Shown here one piece after another: positions 26,227-33,045 of a stretch of 64,000 nucleotides of DNA (within the stretch, counting starts at the first letter, position 1; every line of letters starts with the position of its first letter). The position numbers were made by a program, and so were the translations under genes. The notes below the pieces were generated by a model, which had not been told where the DNA came from, did no database searches, and saw only the letters and a list, made by a program, of their open reading frames with translations. The stretch covers positions 620,001 to 684,000 of the forward strand of contig NZ_SGIT01000001.1 in assembly GCF_004208525.1 (NCBI RefSeq), written 5' to 3'. This stretch comes from Sphingobacterium corticibacterium. Its GTDB lineage: Bacteria; Bacteroidota; Bacteroidia; Sphingobacteriales; Sphingobacteriaceae.

Positions 26227-26700
26227 CATTATTTTTGCGTTGCCGCTCAGTTGCTCCGGCAAGTGACTTCGTCCTTCCATGGAGCTGTCCTGCGGGGCGC
26301 CTTCATTACGCTGAGCTTCATTATCGGCTACGTTGTACAGCACCATTCCAGTTCTACATCACTTGCTTTTCCCCATGCATGCCTAGTCCACCTTGTGTAG
26401 GCGAGCTTTCGGCTGTCACTATTTTTGAGAGTACCTTACGCACAAACCCAAATCATCAAAAATACCGCCAGCCAAGCTCACCTACATATGCCGTCCCCCG
26501 CTACTTCGTACCTCTTGGTCCGGCACCCTCGCTCCACTCGCAGGCGGCTCGCGAAGCTTGGTAGCTGGTCAGCAATCCGCTGCGCTCATTGCAGCCAGCT
26601 ACCAGCCGTTAGGAGAAGAATTAAGCTTTCCAACAAAAAATGCATACAATAAATATAACAGCCCATAAAAAGCAAAAAAGCAAAGTAAGATAATGCGAGA

Positions 26701-26796
26701 TGGCTAAACAGCAAGGTCAAGGACGAGCTTTTCGGAGAAATCTCCATCCTCCGCTGTCGGATCGTATTTCCCCGAAAAACCTTGCTTTATTAGCCA
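26701..26796. other. 96-nt hairpin closing the GC-rich region
   Basis: The outer arms TGGCTAAACAGCAAGGT (26701-26717) and the near-complement at 26779-26796 pair with a small bulge. An inner pair TTTTCGGAGAAAT with ATTTCCCCGAAAA is consistent with one continuous stem, leaving a GC-rich head. It could be an RNA element, a transfer-origin stem or a strong terminator. Confidence 0.6.
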
Positions 26797-26850
26797 ACCG
26801 TTCATTGAGAAACCACTTTCTTTTTTTCTCTTTTTTCTTTTGGAATGAAG

Positions 26851-27549
26851 CTATTCTTGGGATTCAAAATATGCTTGAATTTTCTCATGATCAAAATGAT
26901 TTCGTAAAATCATCTTTTCAATAGGATCTTGTATAGTTTTAAAATATTCATAAGTCCTCCTAAATTCTCTTAGGTAACCGTCAAAATGCCTATTGATTTC
27001 TAAATCGACATCAGAGTCTTTTTGACCGTAAATATCCCGTAAAAACTGCTCAATAACGAACGTCATGTCCCATGCTTCATTATATGTTGGGAATAACTGA
27101 CTGGTCAATTGCTCAACTTCTGCATCAGTATGGGCATAATGCTTGTCACGGAGAAACGTTAATTTATTAACTATTCCATTTTGGCATTTGTTATCAATTA
27201 GCTGTAATATCGGCCTAAAGCATTCCAGTCGTATGTCCGTATCAATATTTCTATTAAGAATCTTATTATAGAGCTTGCCGATTCCAAAAGACTCTCTATA
27301 CGAAAGAATTTTAGTTATCTCTAGTACAAATAAGATCCAGCACTTATTTGAAAGCGTGCTATAAGTCGAGGTTCTTCGACCAACTAAATAATCTAAAATA
27401 TCCAAATCACATTTAAAGGGCATAACTATTTCAAATTTTTCTAAATAGTCTTTCGGAGTTTGGATAAGATGTGCTTCTCCTAAAGAGATCTTAGCTTTAT
27501 AATAAAGCAAGTAAATTTTCCCTAGTATAATATCAAACTCTTTTTCCAT
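26851..27549 (-). CDS. HEPN/AbiU2-like protein
   Basis: The frame is open to 27609, but the stretch before 27549 contains the terminator of the upstream operon, so ATG at 27549 (232 residues) is the likely start. The protein is helical throughout. The segment LTFLRDKHYAHTDAEVEQL carries R-x-K-H-Y-A-H, which resembles the Rx4-6H RNase motif of HEPN and AbiU2-type abortive-infection proteins. It stands alone after a terminator, at the edge of the GC-rich region. The neighbourhood suggests another defence or toxin gene. Without a search the family assignment is tentative. Confidence 0.55.
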   Translation of the reverse strand: MEKEFDIILGKIYLLYYKAKISLGEAHLIQTPKDYLEKFEIVMPFKCDLDILDYLVGRRTSTYSTLSNKCWILFVLEITKILSYRESFGIGKLYNKILNRNIDTDIRLECFRPILQLIDNKCQNGIVNKLTFLRDKHYAHTDAEVEQLTSQLFPTYNEAWDMTFVIEQFLRDIYGQKDSDVDLEINRHFDGYLREFRRTYEYFKTIQDPIEKMILRNHFDHEKIQAYFESQE

Positions 27550-27564
27550 ACACTCTAAAATAAT

Positions 27565-27589
27565 AAAAGCCCGGCATTTGCCGAGCTTT
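27565..27589 (-). terminator. Terminator of the DUF6266/DUF5675 operon
   Basis: On the minus strand a 10-bp stem (27589-27580 with 27575-27566, one U-G pair, loop AAAT) is followed by an A/T-rich run. It lies 25 bases beyond the stop of the last gene of the cassette. Confidence 0.75.
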
Positions 27590-27613
27590 CTAATGAATAA
27601 AGCCACCACAACT

Positions 27614-27784
27614 TTATCGTTTTCTTTTCACTAAATGCGCGAGTAGTAAAGATACAAAAAAACTGACTGCCGCGCCAACAATTGCCAGTATAACGGTGCG
27701 GAAAATATCGTCAATAAGCAATGATGGAAAAATTCCCATCAACAGACCACCGCAAGTTCCCATACCTACTGCTGATCTATTCAT
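27614..27784 (-). CDS. Small membrane protein
   Basis: Choosing the ATG at 27784 gives 56 residues; the longer frame would overlap the preceding gene by 47 bases. Two hydrophobic segments are seen, about 8-22 and 25-48 (VILAIVGAAVSFFVSLLLAH), with a Lys/Arg-rich end (VKRKR) that should stay in the cytoplasm. It is the last gene of the four-gene cassette and overlaps the gene before it by 8 bases. Such small proteins are easily mistaken for holins, and the neighbours support that possibility. Confidence 0.6.
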   Translation of the reverse strand: MNRSAVGMGTCGGLLMGIFPSLLIDDIFRTVILAIVGAAVSFFVSLLLAHLVKRKR

Positions 27785-28019
27785 CGGGAGCCTCCTTTGA
27801 ACCTTCGGGCTTATCTTTGTCATCTACCGTAATCTGGCTAATGGCAGATAAAACACCACCAGCCACAGTCAAATAACCACCAATGGTCACCACAGCAACC
27901 GGAAGTGCCACAGGAACTGTAACAATTGCTCCGCCAACCGCCGCTACGATCAAACCTATACTGCGCAGCACCTTGAAAAATTTGGGTGTAGGTGCCTGAG
28001 CTCTTTCTAAAACATTCAT
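27777..28019 (-). CDS. Small hydrophobic, holin-like protein
   Basis: This 80-residue protein has a short polar start, then a long hydrophobic Gly/Ala/Val-rich region (about 20-63) that can form two membrane helices (IGLIVAAVGGAIVTVP, then VAVVTIGGYLTVAGGVLSA), and a charged tail (DDKDKPEGSKEAPDE). It overlaps the DUF5675 gene by 4 bases and the next small membrane gene by 8. Holin-like behaviour is a guess from size and topology. Confidence 0.6.
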   Translation of the reverse strand: MNVLERAQAPTPKFFKVLRSIGLIVAAVGGAIVTVPVALPVAVVTIGGYLTVAGGVLSAISQITVDDKDKPEGSKEAPDE

Positions 28020-28426
28020 TCTGTCTCCTTTCTTTCAACAATCAAAACCACATCCTGTCCCTGATCCAAAGCAGCGTAAACAGCTTCTTTCAACTTCTCA
28101 AATGCCACTCTGGATCTTATTCCTTTGCCATCCCCAGTCAATTCGCTAACAGGAGCGATACATCCACGCAATTCTTTCTCTGCATTATTCGCGGAATGAA
28201 ATAAAATTGCACTTCGCATCGGCACGTCTCTTACCAGAATGTGCCATCCAAATCTTTTGCTGTATCGCTTGGCCAATGGGTAAGTTCCTTCAGGAATACA
28301 GGAAATGTTACGGACGTTTTCGCGCCAGGGCAACTCAATGGCATAACATACCAAATCTCCGCCAATCCAAATCTCTCCATTAGTGCCCTGTTCACCGTAC
28401 GTCCGCAACAATTTCACCACCAACAT
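28016..28426 (-). CDS. DUF5675 family protein
   Basis: The 136-residue protein matches the DUF5675 pattern I recall: an early beta segment with GEIWIGGDLVCYAIELPWRE, then CIPEGTYPLAKRYSKR, and the conserved FHSANNAEKELRGCIAPV. The Ser-His-Cys arrangement in that last segment is suggestive of a catalytic or metal site, but no reaction is known to me. The start overlaps the stop of the DUF6266 gene by one base. In Bacteroidota this family often lies beside DUF6266 and holin-like genes, as here. Confidence 0.8.
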   Translation of the reverse strand: MLVVKLLRTYGEQGTNGEIWIGGDLVCYAIELPWRENVRNISCIPEGTYPLAKRYSKRFGWHILVRDVPMRSAILFHSANNAEKELRGCIAPVSELTGDGKGIRSRVAFEKLKEAVYAALDQGQDVVLIVERKETE

Positions 28427-29187
28427 TATACACCAGTATCAACTAACACCAAACTCAAAGCATTGTATGCACCGTTGTTCAACGCGTAGAACGTTCCATT
28501 AACCTGTTGCAGAAACTCAATCCCGAATACCAGGAACAACGGTTTTGTAGATTCCTCCACACCGATATCGTTGCTTAAAACCACAGGTTCTCTTACTGAA
28601 TTGTCAAATGAGATTTCCGCAGAGGAACTCTGTACCAAATTAAAGGTCTCATTTTCAAAATCAACCTCAACACCAGCTGATATAAAACGAAAATGGGTTG
28701 TACCTCTAGGAGCTACTATTTGACTATCAGGAAAAAAACTTGTCACGTTTATCTCCAATATACCTGTAGCACGATCTATTACTGAAGTATACGATGCGTA
28801 AACTGTAGCACTTAAGCGGGCGTTTCCGTTGAAATCAAATCCTTGTAAAAGAACTAACTCGCCATCCAACACATTGCGTAATCCTCGATCGCTGACTTGG
28901 TCAGCTTTGATTACCTGCATCATTGACTTGACCAAGCGGGAGATCATGCGCGAATCCTGCGTTTTGTTCAACACCGGTCGGATTGCTGTACACAATGCCT
29001 TGCTCGCTTTACCAGCTCGCGCAAATTCCGCTGCGTTCTCCCTCGTTCGCTTAAACTTCGGATCGTTATGAAAACGTTCCTTATCGACGCCTCCTTTTTG
29101 TCTGGCCAAATAGCCATCCTTACTTTTGTAAAAGGTAATATCCCCGATAGTACCCTTCAATTTAATAATACCTGATTGTCTTGCCAT
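28426..29187 (-). CDS. DUF6266 family protein
   Basis: This 253-residue protein starts MARQSGIIKLKGTIGDITFY and continues KSKDGYLARQKGGVDKERFH, the hallmark of DUF6266. The N-terminal 110 residues are basic; the rest is beta-rich with alternating hydrophobic strands. No signal peptide is present. It is the first gene of a tightly overlapping four-gene cassette (DUF6266, DUF5675, two small membrane proteins) that recurs across Bacteroidota genomes. Its biological role is not known to me; phage-like structure or lysis functions have to be considered because of the holin-like partners. Confidence 0.8.
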   Translation of the reverse strand: MARQSGIIKLKGTIGDITFYKSKDGYLARQKGGVDKERFHNDPKFKRTRENAAEFARAGKASKALCTAIRPVLNKTQDSRMISRLVKSMMQVIKADQVSDRGLRNVLDGELVLLQGFDFNGNARLSATVYASYTSVIDRATGILEINVTSFFPDSQIVAPRGTTHFRFISAGVEVDFENETFNLVQSSSAEISFDNSVREPVVLSNDIGVEESTKPLFLVFGIEFLQQVNGTFYALNNGAYNALSLVLVDTGV

Positions 29188-29317
29188 ATCACACTCACTT
29201 TAAAACTCACCTTTGCTGCAGCTAATCAGTGATTACAGGTTAAAAATTGGGATAATAAAGCCAAACTAAAAGCGCAGGCGTACCAAATGGCGGTAATGGG
29301 TCAATATGGTCACATAC

Positions 29318-29344
29318 TTCCTAAGTATATTTCGTAAATTGCAA
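29318..29344 (+). repeat. Left direct repeat of the ASCH-GNAT cassette
   Basis: The 27-nt block ending TTTCGTAAATTGCAA recurs at 31079-31104 with one substitution and one base missing. The pair flanks the three-gene cassette 29346-31085, and the right copy includes the stop codon region of the last gene. Confidence 0.7.
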
Positions 29345-29345
29345 T

Positions 29346-29789
29346 ATGATAGATACTTTTTGGAAAGAATTTCAAAACGAAATACGGGAATATAGTGGTG
29401 TAGAAACACCGCCAGCTTATTACTTCTGTGATAACGAAAAGGACGCAGACGAATGTGCCGAACTTGTACGAAAAGGTATCAAACAGGCTACTACACATTC
29501 TTTAACTGGATTGCAAATCAACGAAGAAAAACTACCTGTAATCGGAGATCTAGCTATCGTCACCGATTGGCATGGAATACCCAAAGCGATCACCAAAACC
29601 GTCAAAGTGCAGCTTGTAAAATTTAAAAATATCACAGCGGAATACGCGTTTATTGAAGGCGAAGGAGATAGAAGCTTAAGCTATTGGCAAAAAGTTCATT
29701 GGGATTATTACACACGAGAACTTAGTGATCGTGGCTTGCAACCGTCCGAAAATATGGAGCTTGTCTGCGAATATTTTGAGACAATTTAG
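29346..29789 (+). CDS. ASCH domain protein
   Basis: The 147-residue protein has the ASCH pattern: an N-terminal helix with WKEF, a stretch GIKQATTHSL near residue 43, KLPVIGDLAIVTDWHG, and the motif AFIEGEGDRSLSYWQKVHWDYY. ASCH domains are small beta-barrels related to PUA and are thought to bind RNA or modified nucleotides. It starts two bases after a 27-nt repeat that also closes the cassette, and the next gene starts 17 bases on. The exact ligand cannot be told. Confidence 0.85.
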   Translation: MIDTFWKEFQNEIREYSGVETPPAYYFCDNEKDADECAELVRKGIKQATTHSLTGLQINEEKLPVIGDLAIVTDWHGIPKAITKTVKVQLVKFKNITAEYAFIEGEGDRSLSYWQKVHWDYYTRELSDRGLQPSENMELVCEYFETI

Positions 29790-29806
29790 CCGAAAATCTA
29801 AAAAGC

Positions 29807-30610
29807 ATGGATATACGCCCACTCACGCTCCAAGATTTACCTTCAACGCGTTATCTCCAACCAGAAGGATGGGGTGACATTACTATTTCCTTAATGGAAT
29901 ACTGTCTTCAATCGTTTTGCATGCCTGTTAAAGTTATTTTTAAAAATAAAATCATCGGTGTTGGAGCTCTAATATTACACCAAAATTCAGCTTGGTTGGG
30001 GCACATAATCGTGGAGCAATCATATCGTGGTCAAGGAATCGGTTTCATGATTGTAAGCTACTTAATAGACTTAGCTACTAAAAATGGAGCAGTATCCATC
30101 AATTTGATCGCAACAGACCTAGGAGCTCCAGTTTATAGAAAAGCTGGTTTCAGAGTAATTGGTTCATACCAGTTTCTCAAGCGTGAGCGTCTATGGCCGC
30201 AGCAATCATTGCCAGATCAACTGAAACCATCCTCGTCTTCCTTTTATGAGCAAATTCATAAACTAGATCAAGAAATAAGTGGAGAAAACAGGCGTGAATT
30301 AATAGATAGTCATCTTAAACAAGCTGTAATCTTTGAACACGAAGGTATGGTCGAAGGTTATTATTTTCCAAAGCTCGGTCAAGGTCCAATATATGCTAAG
30401 ACAGAGCGCGCAGGTTTAGGATTAATGAGTCTTAAGTATATTGGAACGGATGCCGCTGTTTTGCCATTAGACAATTTTGTGGGGCTTCAGTTTCTTGTCA
30501 ATAACGGTTTCGAAGTTCAAGACACAACTGCAATAAGGATGACATACGGAGAAGATACAATATGGCATCCCGATAAAATATTTAGTCGAATTGGGGGTAA
30601 TTATGGCTAA
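29807..30610 (+). CDS. GNAT family N-acetyltransferase, two-domain
   Basis: A 267-residue acetyltransferase. Residues 1-135 form a GNAT domain with the acetyl-CoA-binding signature VEQSYRGQGIGFMIVSYLID and the C-terminal APVYRKAGFRVIGSY. The rest (about 140-267) looks like a second, reduced GNAT-like domain ending in the typical GLQFLVNNGFEV. The fold moves an acetyl group to an amine, and the substrate is unknown. It follows the ASCH gene by 17 bases and overlaps the next GNAT gene by 8, so the three form one transcription unit. Confidence 0.87.
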   Translation: MDIRPLTLQDLPSTRYLQPEGWGDITISLMEYCLQSFCMPVKVIFKNKIIGVGALILHQNSAWLGHIIVEQSYRGQGIGFMIVSYLIDLATKNGAVSINLIATDLGAPVYRKAGFRVIGSYQFLKRERLWPQQSLPDQLKPSSSSFYEQIHKLDQEISGENRRELIDSHLKQAVIFEHEGMVEGYYFPKLGQGPIYAKTERAGLGLMSLKYIGTDAAVLPLDNFVGLQFLVNNGFEVQDTTAIRMTYGEDTIWHPDKIFSRIGGNYG

Positions 30611-31085
30611 TGATGATTTGAAATTCGATTATACCATTTCGCTTTCTCCTGTTGAGAAAGAAAGTGTTATGAAGCTTTGGAGTGATGAGTATCCGGCTAA
30701 ATTAGCCTACGACAATCTAGAAGATTTTTACACCTATATCAATGGTTTAGAAAGTCCTACGCATATACTTGTTCGAATAGATAATGAAGTTGTTGGATGG
30801 GCAACAAAGTTTTATCGCAACCAGGAAAAATGGTTTGCAATAATCCTATCCAGTTCGATTCAAGGGCATCGTGTCGGTTCGAAATTAATGATGGATTTAA
30901 AAGAGAATGAAGAAATGCTTTGCGGTTGGGTTATCGACCATAATGACGATCGTAAAATTAACGGTGAACTTTACTTATCTCCGCTCAACTTTTATTTAAA
31001 ACAAGGCTTCGACATCTTAAAGGAGCAACGTTTGGAACTTCCAACATTATCTGCAGTCAAAATAAGCTGGAAAAATATTTCCTAA
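30603..31085 (+). CDS. GNAT-like acetyltransferase
   Basis: The frame is open from 30591, but the ATG at 30603 (MANDDLKFDY, 160 residues) fits better with the 8-base overlap. The protein has GNAT features (VVGWATKFYRNQEKWFAIIL, then IQGHRVGSKLMMDL, then LNFYLKQGFDI near the end). The acetyl-CoA loop is HRVGSKL rather than the full consensus, and the domain is compact, so activity is uncertain. It closes the ASCH-GNAT cassette, immediately before the right 26-nt repeat. Confidence 0.75.
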   Translation: MANDDLKFDYTISLSPVEKESVMKLWSDEYPAKLAYDNLEDFYTYINGLESPTHILVRIDNEVVGWATKFYRNQEKWFAIILSSSIQGHRVGSKLMMDLKENEEMLCGWVIDHNDDRKINGELYLSPLNFYLKQGFDILKEQRLELPTLSAVKISWKNIS

Positions 31086-31104
31086 TTATATTCGTAAATT
31101 GCAA
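31079..31104 (+). repeat. Right direct repeat of the ASCH-GNAT cassette
   Basis: Counterpart of 29318-29344. It overlaps the last codons and stop of the preceding gene, which suggests that cassette insertion or excision used this short homology. Confidence 0.7.
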
Positions 31105-31124
31105 CAAGATTTCACCTCAGCTTT

Positions 31125-31151
31125 ATACCAACTTGTTAGTAAGTTGGGTAT
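31125..31151. promoter_or_regulatory. Inverted repeat like that at 3395-3426
   Basis: Arms ATACCAACTT and AAGTTGGGTAT pair with one bulged G. The core CAACTTGTTAGTAAGTTG differs from the one at 3401-3420 by only two central bases. It stands 73 bases before the small HTH-like gene at 31224, as the first copy precedes the HTH gene at 3475. Confidence 0.5.
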
Positions 31152-31223
31152 CTGAATGATGAACAGCTACGCCAGTCCATCTTCATATCAAATGAATAGA
31201 TAAAGCGTACATAGAGTATAGAA

Positions 31224-31409
31224 ATGAGAAGAATCTGTATTTATCCGAAGGACATATCTCGTATCACCGGCAAGAGCTACCGGCAGAGTTTACGTATATA
31301 CAATACGGTTAAAAAAATACGAGGCAAGCAAGCTCACCAATTGCTTAGTATAGAGGAAGTCTGTGAATATTTAGGCTTGGACAAAGAGGAAATTAAAGCA
31401 GCTCTATAA
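31224..31409 (+). CDS. Small helix-turn-helix-like protein
   Basis: A 61-residue basic protein. It consists of two short helical parts: ICIYPKDISRITGKSYRQSL resembles an HTH, and LLSIEEVCEYLGLDKEEIKA resembles the second helix pair of an excisionase-like domain. Small proteins of this appearance are common in Bacteroidota mobile elements. It lies alone between an operator-like inverted repeat and the convergent PUR-HTH gene. Regulation of the island end is a reasonable guess, and the coding status seems sound because of good length and codon use. Confidence 0.6.
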   Translation: MRRICIYPKDISRITGKSYRQSLRIYNTVKKIRGKQAHQLLSIEEVCEYLGLDKEEIKAAL

Positions 31410-31416
31410 CAGATAA

Positions 31417-31854
31417 TTAGCTGTACTTTTCTTTCAGTTCCAACTTCTTAATCCGTGATGTAATAGCACCTTCTTTACGTTGGAAGATATTGGCCAGTTC
31501 CTTGACAGTCTTTCCCTCACAAAACAAACCCTCCAGTTTTTCATCGTCTTCGGTCGACCATGGCCGATAAGCTTGTGGATGCTGTTCGCGGATATCGTCC
31601 AAAGTGTAACTCTCCTTGTCACTTTCCGGATCGGTCAGCTTTTCCAGTTTTTTGACAGCTCGATTAAAGAGTTTTTTGAAGTCTTTTATATCTTCTTCAA
31701 AGATCAATATCTTGTATTTTTCGAAGCCATCGTCGGTGCGCCTACTTTCCGAAACGGAGAGATATAGGCTACCATTTTCTGACTTTTTTACATCAAAGAA
31801 ATACGTACGATTTCCTTTCGTGATTTTATCAGTAAATAGTTCGTTATTATCCAT
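31417..31854 (-). CDS. PUR-domain (DUF3276-like) protein with C-terminal HTH
   Basis: The 145-residue protein joins two parts. Residues 1-70 match DUF3276, a PUR-alpha-like nucleic-acid-binding domain of Bacteroidota (RTYFFDVKKSENGSLYLSVS, then EKYKILIFEEDIKDF). Residues 95-140 resemble a Myb/SANT-type HTH (RPWSTEDDEKLEGLFCEGKT, then VKELANIFQRKEGAITSRIK). The second part also occurs at the ends of some UvrD/RecQ-like helicases. It is the rightmost gene of the island and reads toward its inside, ending 7 bases after the small HTH gene on the other strand. Confidence 0.75.
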   Translation of the reverse strand: MDNNELFTDKITKGNRTYFFDVKKSENGSLYLSVSESRRTDDGFEKYKILIFEEDIKDFKKLFNRAVKKLEKLTDPESDKESYTLDDIREQHPQAYRPWSTEDDEKLEGLFCEGKTVKELANIFQRKEGAITSRIKKLELKEKYS

Positions 31855-31985
31855 AATGAAGTTATTTATTCGTAATAAGCGATTGTTACATCGAATATAC
31901 TAAAACCATCCTACATAACTAAAAAACAGCCACCTAACAATCTCAAATAATGCTACTTATGCGTGAAAAAGACAGGTTTATTCTG

Positions 31986-31993
31986 TATCTTTG
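31986..31993 (+). promoter_or_regulatory. Outward-facing promoter element at the right end
   Basis: TATCTTTG fits TAnnTTTG and points toward the right att site. The upstream -33 partner is weak. In the excised circle the right end would be joined to the left end, so transcription from here could run into the integrase gene. Confidence 0.35.
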
Positions 31994-32031
31994 TATAGCA
32001 AAACGAAATAGGGAATATAAGAAAAAAGTAT

Positions 32032-32053
32032 TGCGAGACCCTAGCGAGACCTC
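32032..32053 (+). repeat. GCGAGACC repeats at right island end
   Basis: The block TGCGAGACCC-T-AGCGAGACC mirrors 1047-1068 (which has A in place of T in the linker). Both lie within about 120 bases of an att core. Confidence 0.6.
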
Positions 32054-32107
32054 GTAAAAACGAAACTTATAAAAGATATTAAATCAGAGAGTTACAAGGA
32101 TAGTTCC

Positions 32108-32125
32108 AATCCCTCACTCTCCGCA
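32108..32125 (+). repeat. attR core: 18-bp copy of the tRNA-Ser 3' end
   Basis: Exact copy of 931-948. The bases before it (GTTCC) differ from the tRNA (GTTCG), as expected if they come from the element. Confidence 0.9.
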
Positions 32126-32127
32126 GG

Positions 32128-32160
32128 GCTTCAATCATAAAGATTGGAGCTTTTTTATTT
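32128..32160 (+). terminator. Original tRNA-Ser terminator, displaced by the island
   Basis: The stem GCTTCAATC/GATTGGAGC (one G-U pair, loop ATAAA) is followed by TTTTTT. It starts two bases past the tRNA-3'-end copy, where a tRNA terminator should stand. A second copy is at 32288-32320. Confidence 0.8.
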
Positions 32161-32265
32161 CTAAAGCTTTTCTATTTAACGCCAGTAGAGGGATGAGAAC
32201 AGAAGGGTTGGACGGGGTTCGATTCTAGAAGGTTCAGGGACATGGTTGGGGAATGAGCGGCTGAA

Positions 32266-32382
32266 CCAATCCCTCACTCTCCGCAGGGCTTCAATCATAA
32301 AGATTGGAGCTTTTTTATTTCTAAAGCTTTTCTATTTAACGCCAGTAGAGGGATGAGAACAGAAGGGTTGGACGGGGTTCGA
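32266..32382 (+). repeat. 117-bp direct repeat, copy 2 (second att-like core)
   Basis: Identical to 32106-32222. It includes the third exact copy of the 18-bp tRNA end at 32268-32285, so a second potential att site exists. Confidence 0.9.
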
Positions 32383-32436
32383 AACGAAGGGTTCGGGCTT
32401 AATTTGGTTGACGTGAATTCGAACCAGAGCGAAGTT

Positions 32437-33045
32437 TTATTCTACTATCGTTCTGAACGTCAGATTTATTCGTGGTGTTCTCACTTTTTTAGTTGGAGGA
32501 AGTCTATGTAACCAATGGGTCTGTGTAGTGTCTTTCATGACCAACAGACTTCCGTGTTCCAACATTAATTCAACTTTCTCGTTGCTTGTTTTGTGTTTAA
32601 ACGCAAATTTTCGTTCAGCACCGAAACTTAAGGAGCCAATTGCACCATTCTTTTTCAAATCAGTTTCGCCGTCACTATGCCACGCCATACCCTCATTGCC
32701 ATCGTGATAGAGATTGAGTAAACAGGAATTAAACGTTTCATTGGTTTCTTTTTCTACTATATTTTTGAGCTCCAAAATTTCTGTCGTCCAGGGCAATGCT
32801 CTTTTGGTGGTTTTAGAATAAGTATATTCAAAAGGTCTTTCACCATACCATGCCACTTTTCGTTTCGTAATGATTTTCTTTCCAAAGATAATTGCCTCGT
32901 CATTCCGCCAATCAACCGCCATTAACAATTTTTCGAAGTAATAATTAGCATCTTGTTGATTAAACAACTTCCCGTAATAATTTACAATCCCATCTTGTGG
33001 TAACCAATTTTTTATGCTGTCAATGCGTTCGTCAAATAGTTTCAT
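32437..33045 (-). CDS. AlkB-type 2-oxoglutarate/Fe(II) dioxygenase
   Basis: This enzyme repairs alkylated DNA bases by oxidative demethylation. The 202-residue protein (start ATG at 33045) has the iron-binding HxD in MAWHSDGE (about 130), the distal His in HWLHRLPP (about 184) and the 2-oxoglutarate-binding RxNLTFR (about 193-199). The start codon overlaps the stop of the upstream gene (ATGA), so the two are translationally coupled, although the frame could be extended further back. The partner is an AraC-methyltransferase fusion, forming an Ada-AlkB adaptive-response pair. It is the first chromosomal gene after the island. Confidence 0.93.
   Translation of the reverse strand: MKLFDERIDSIKNWLPQDGIVNYYGKLFNQQDANYYFEKLLMAVDWRNDEAIIFGKKIITKRKVAWYGERPFEYTYSKTTKRALPWTTEILELKNIVEKETNETFNSCLLNLYHDGNEGMAWHSDGETDLKKNGAIGSLSFGAERKFAFKHKTSNEKVELMLEHGSLLVMKDTTQTHWLHRLPPTKKVRTPRINLTFRTIVE

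Larger units (their letters stand above)
25790..26850. other. 1-kb GC-rich structured non-coding region
   Basis: No convincing gene is present; the short frames are low-complexity and conflict with each other. The region is richer in GC than its neighbours, holds an imperfect tandem duplication (33-nt match, 2 mismatches, 279-bp spacing) and ends with a 96-nt hairpin. Similar GC-rich blocks in Bacteroidota elements lie near mobilisation genes, so an origin of transfer or structured RNA are options. Neither can be shown from sequence. Confidence 0.5.
931..32125 (+). mobile_element. Integrated genomic island (about 31 kb) in tRNA-Ser, carrying defence cargo
   Basis: The left boundary is the 3' end of tRNA-Ser and the right boundary is an exact 18-bp copy of that 3' end. 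A tyrosine integrase lies immediately inside the left end, and a GCGAGACC repeat pair occurs just inside both ends. The natural-looking tRNA-Ser terminator is found beyond the right copy, where it would have stood before insertion. The content is an integrase, regulators, a small replication module, restriction-modification, AbiE, several HEPN proteins, a TOTE primase-helicase and small cassettes. No relaxase, coupling protein or type IV secretion gene is visible, so transfer would need help in trans. Whether it still excises cannot be told from the sequence. Confidence 0.9.
32106..32222 (+). repeat. 117-bp direct repeat, copy 1 (contains attR and terminator)
   Basis: Identical to 32266-32382, with 43 bases of unrelated sequence between. 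It covers the 18-bp att core, a hairpin terminator and about 75 further bases. The tandem period is 160 bp. Confidence 0.9.

Noticed and set aside
26017..26564. Open frames of about 109 and 117 codons on opposite strands in the GC-rich block
   Set aside because: They overlap each other, have odd composition and no family likeness. The block also holds repeats and a strong hairpin, so non-coding is more likely.
26701..26796. Retron msr/msd region
   Set aside because: The fold is suggestive, but no reverse transcriptase gene is present anywhere near it.
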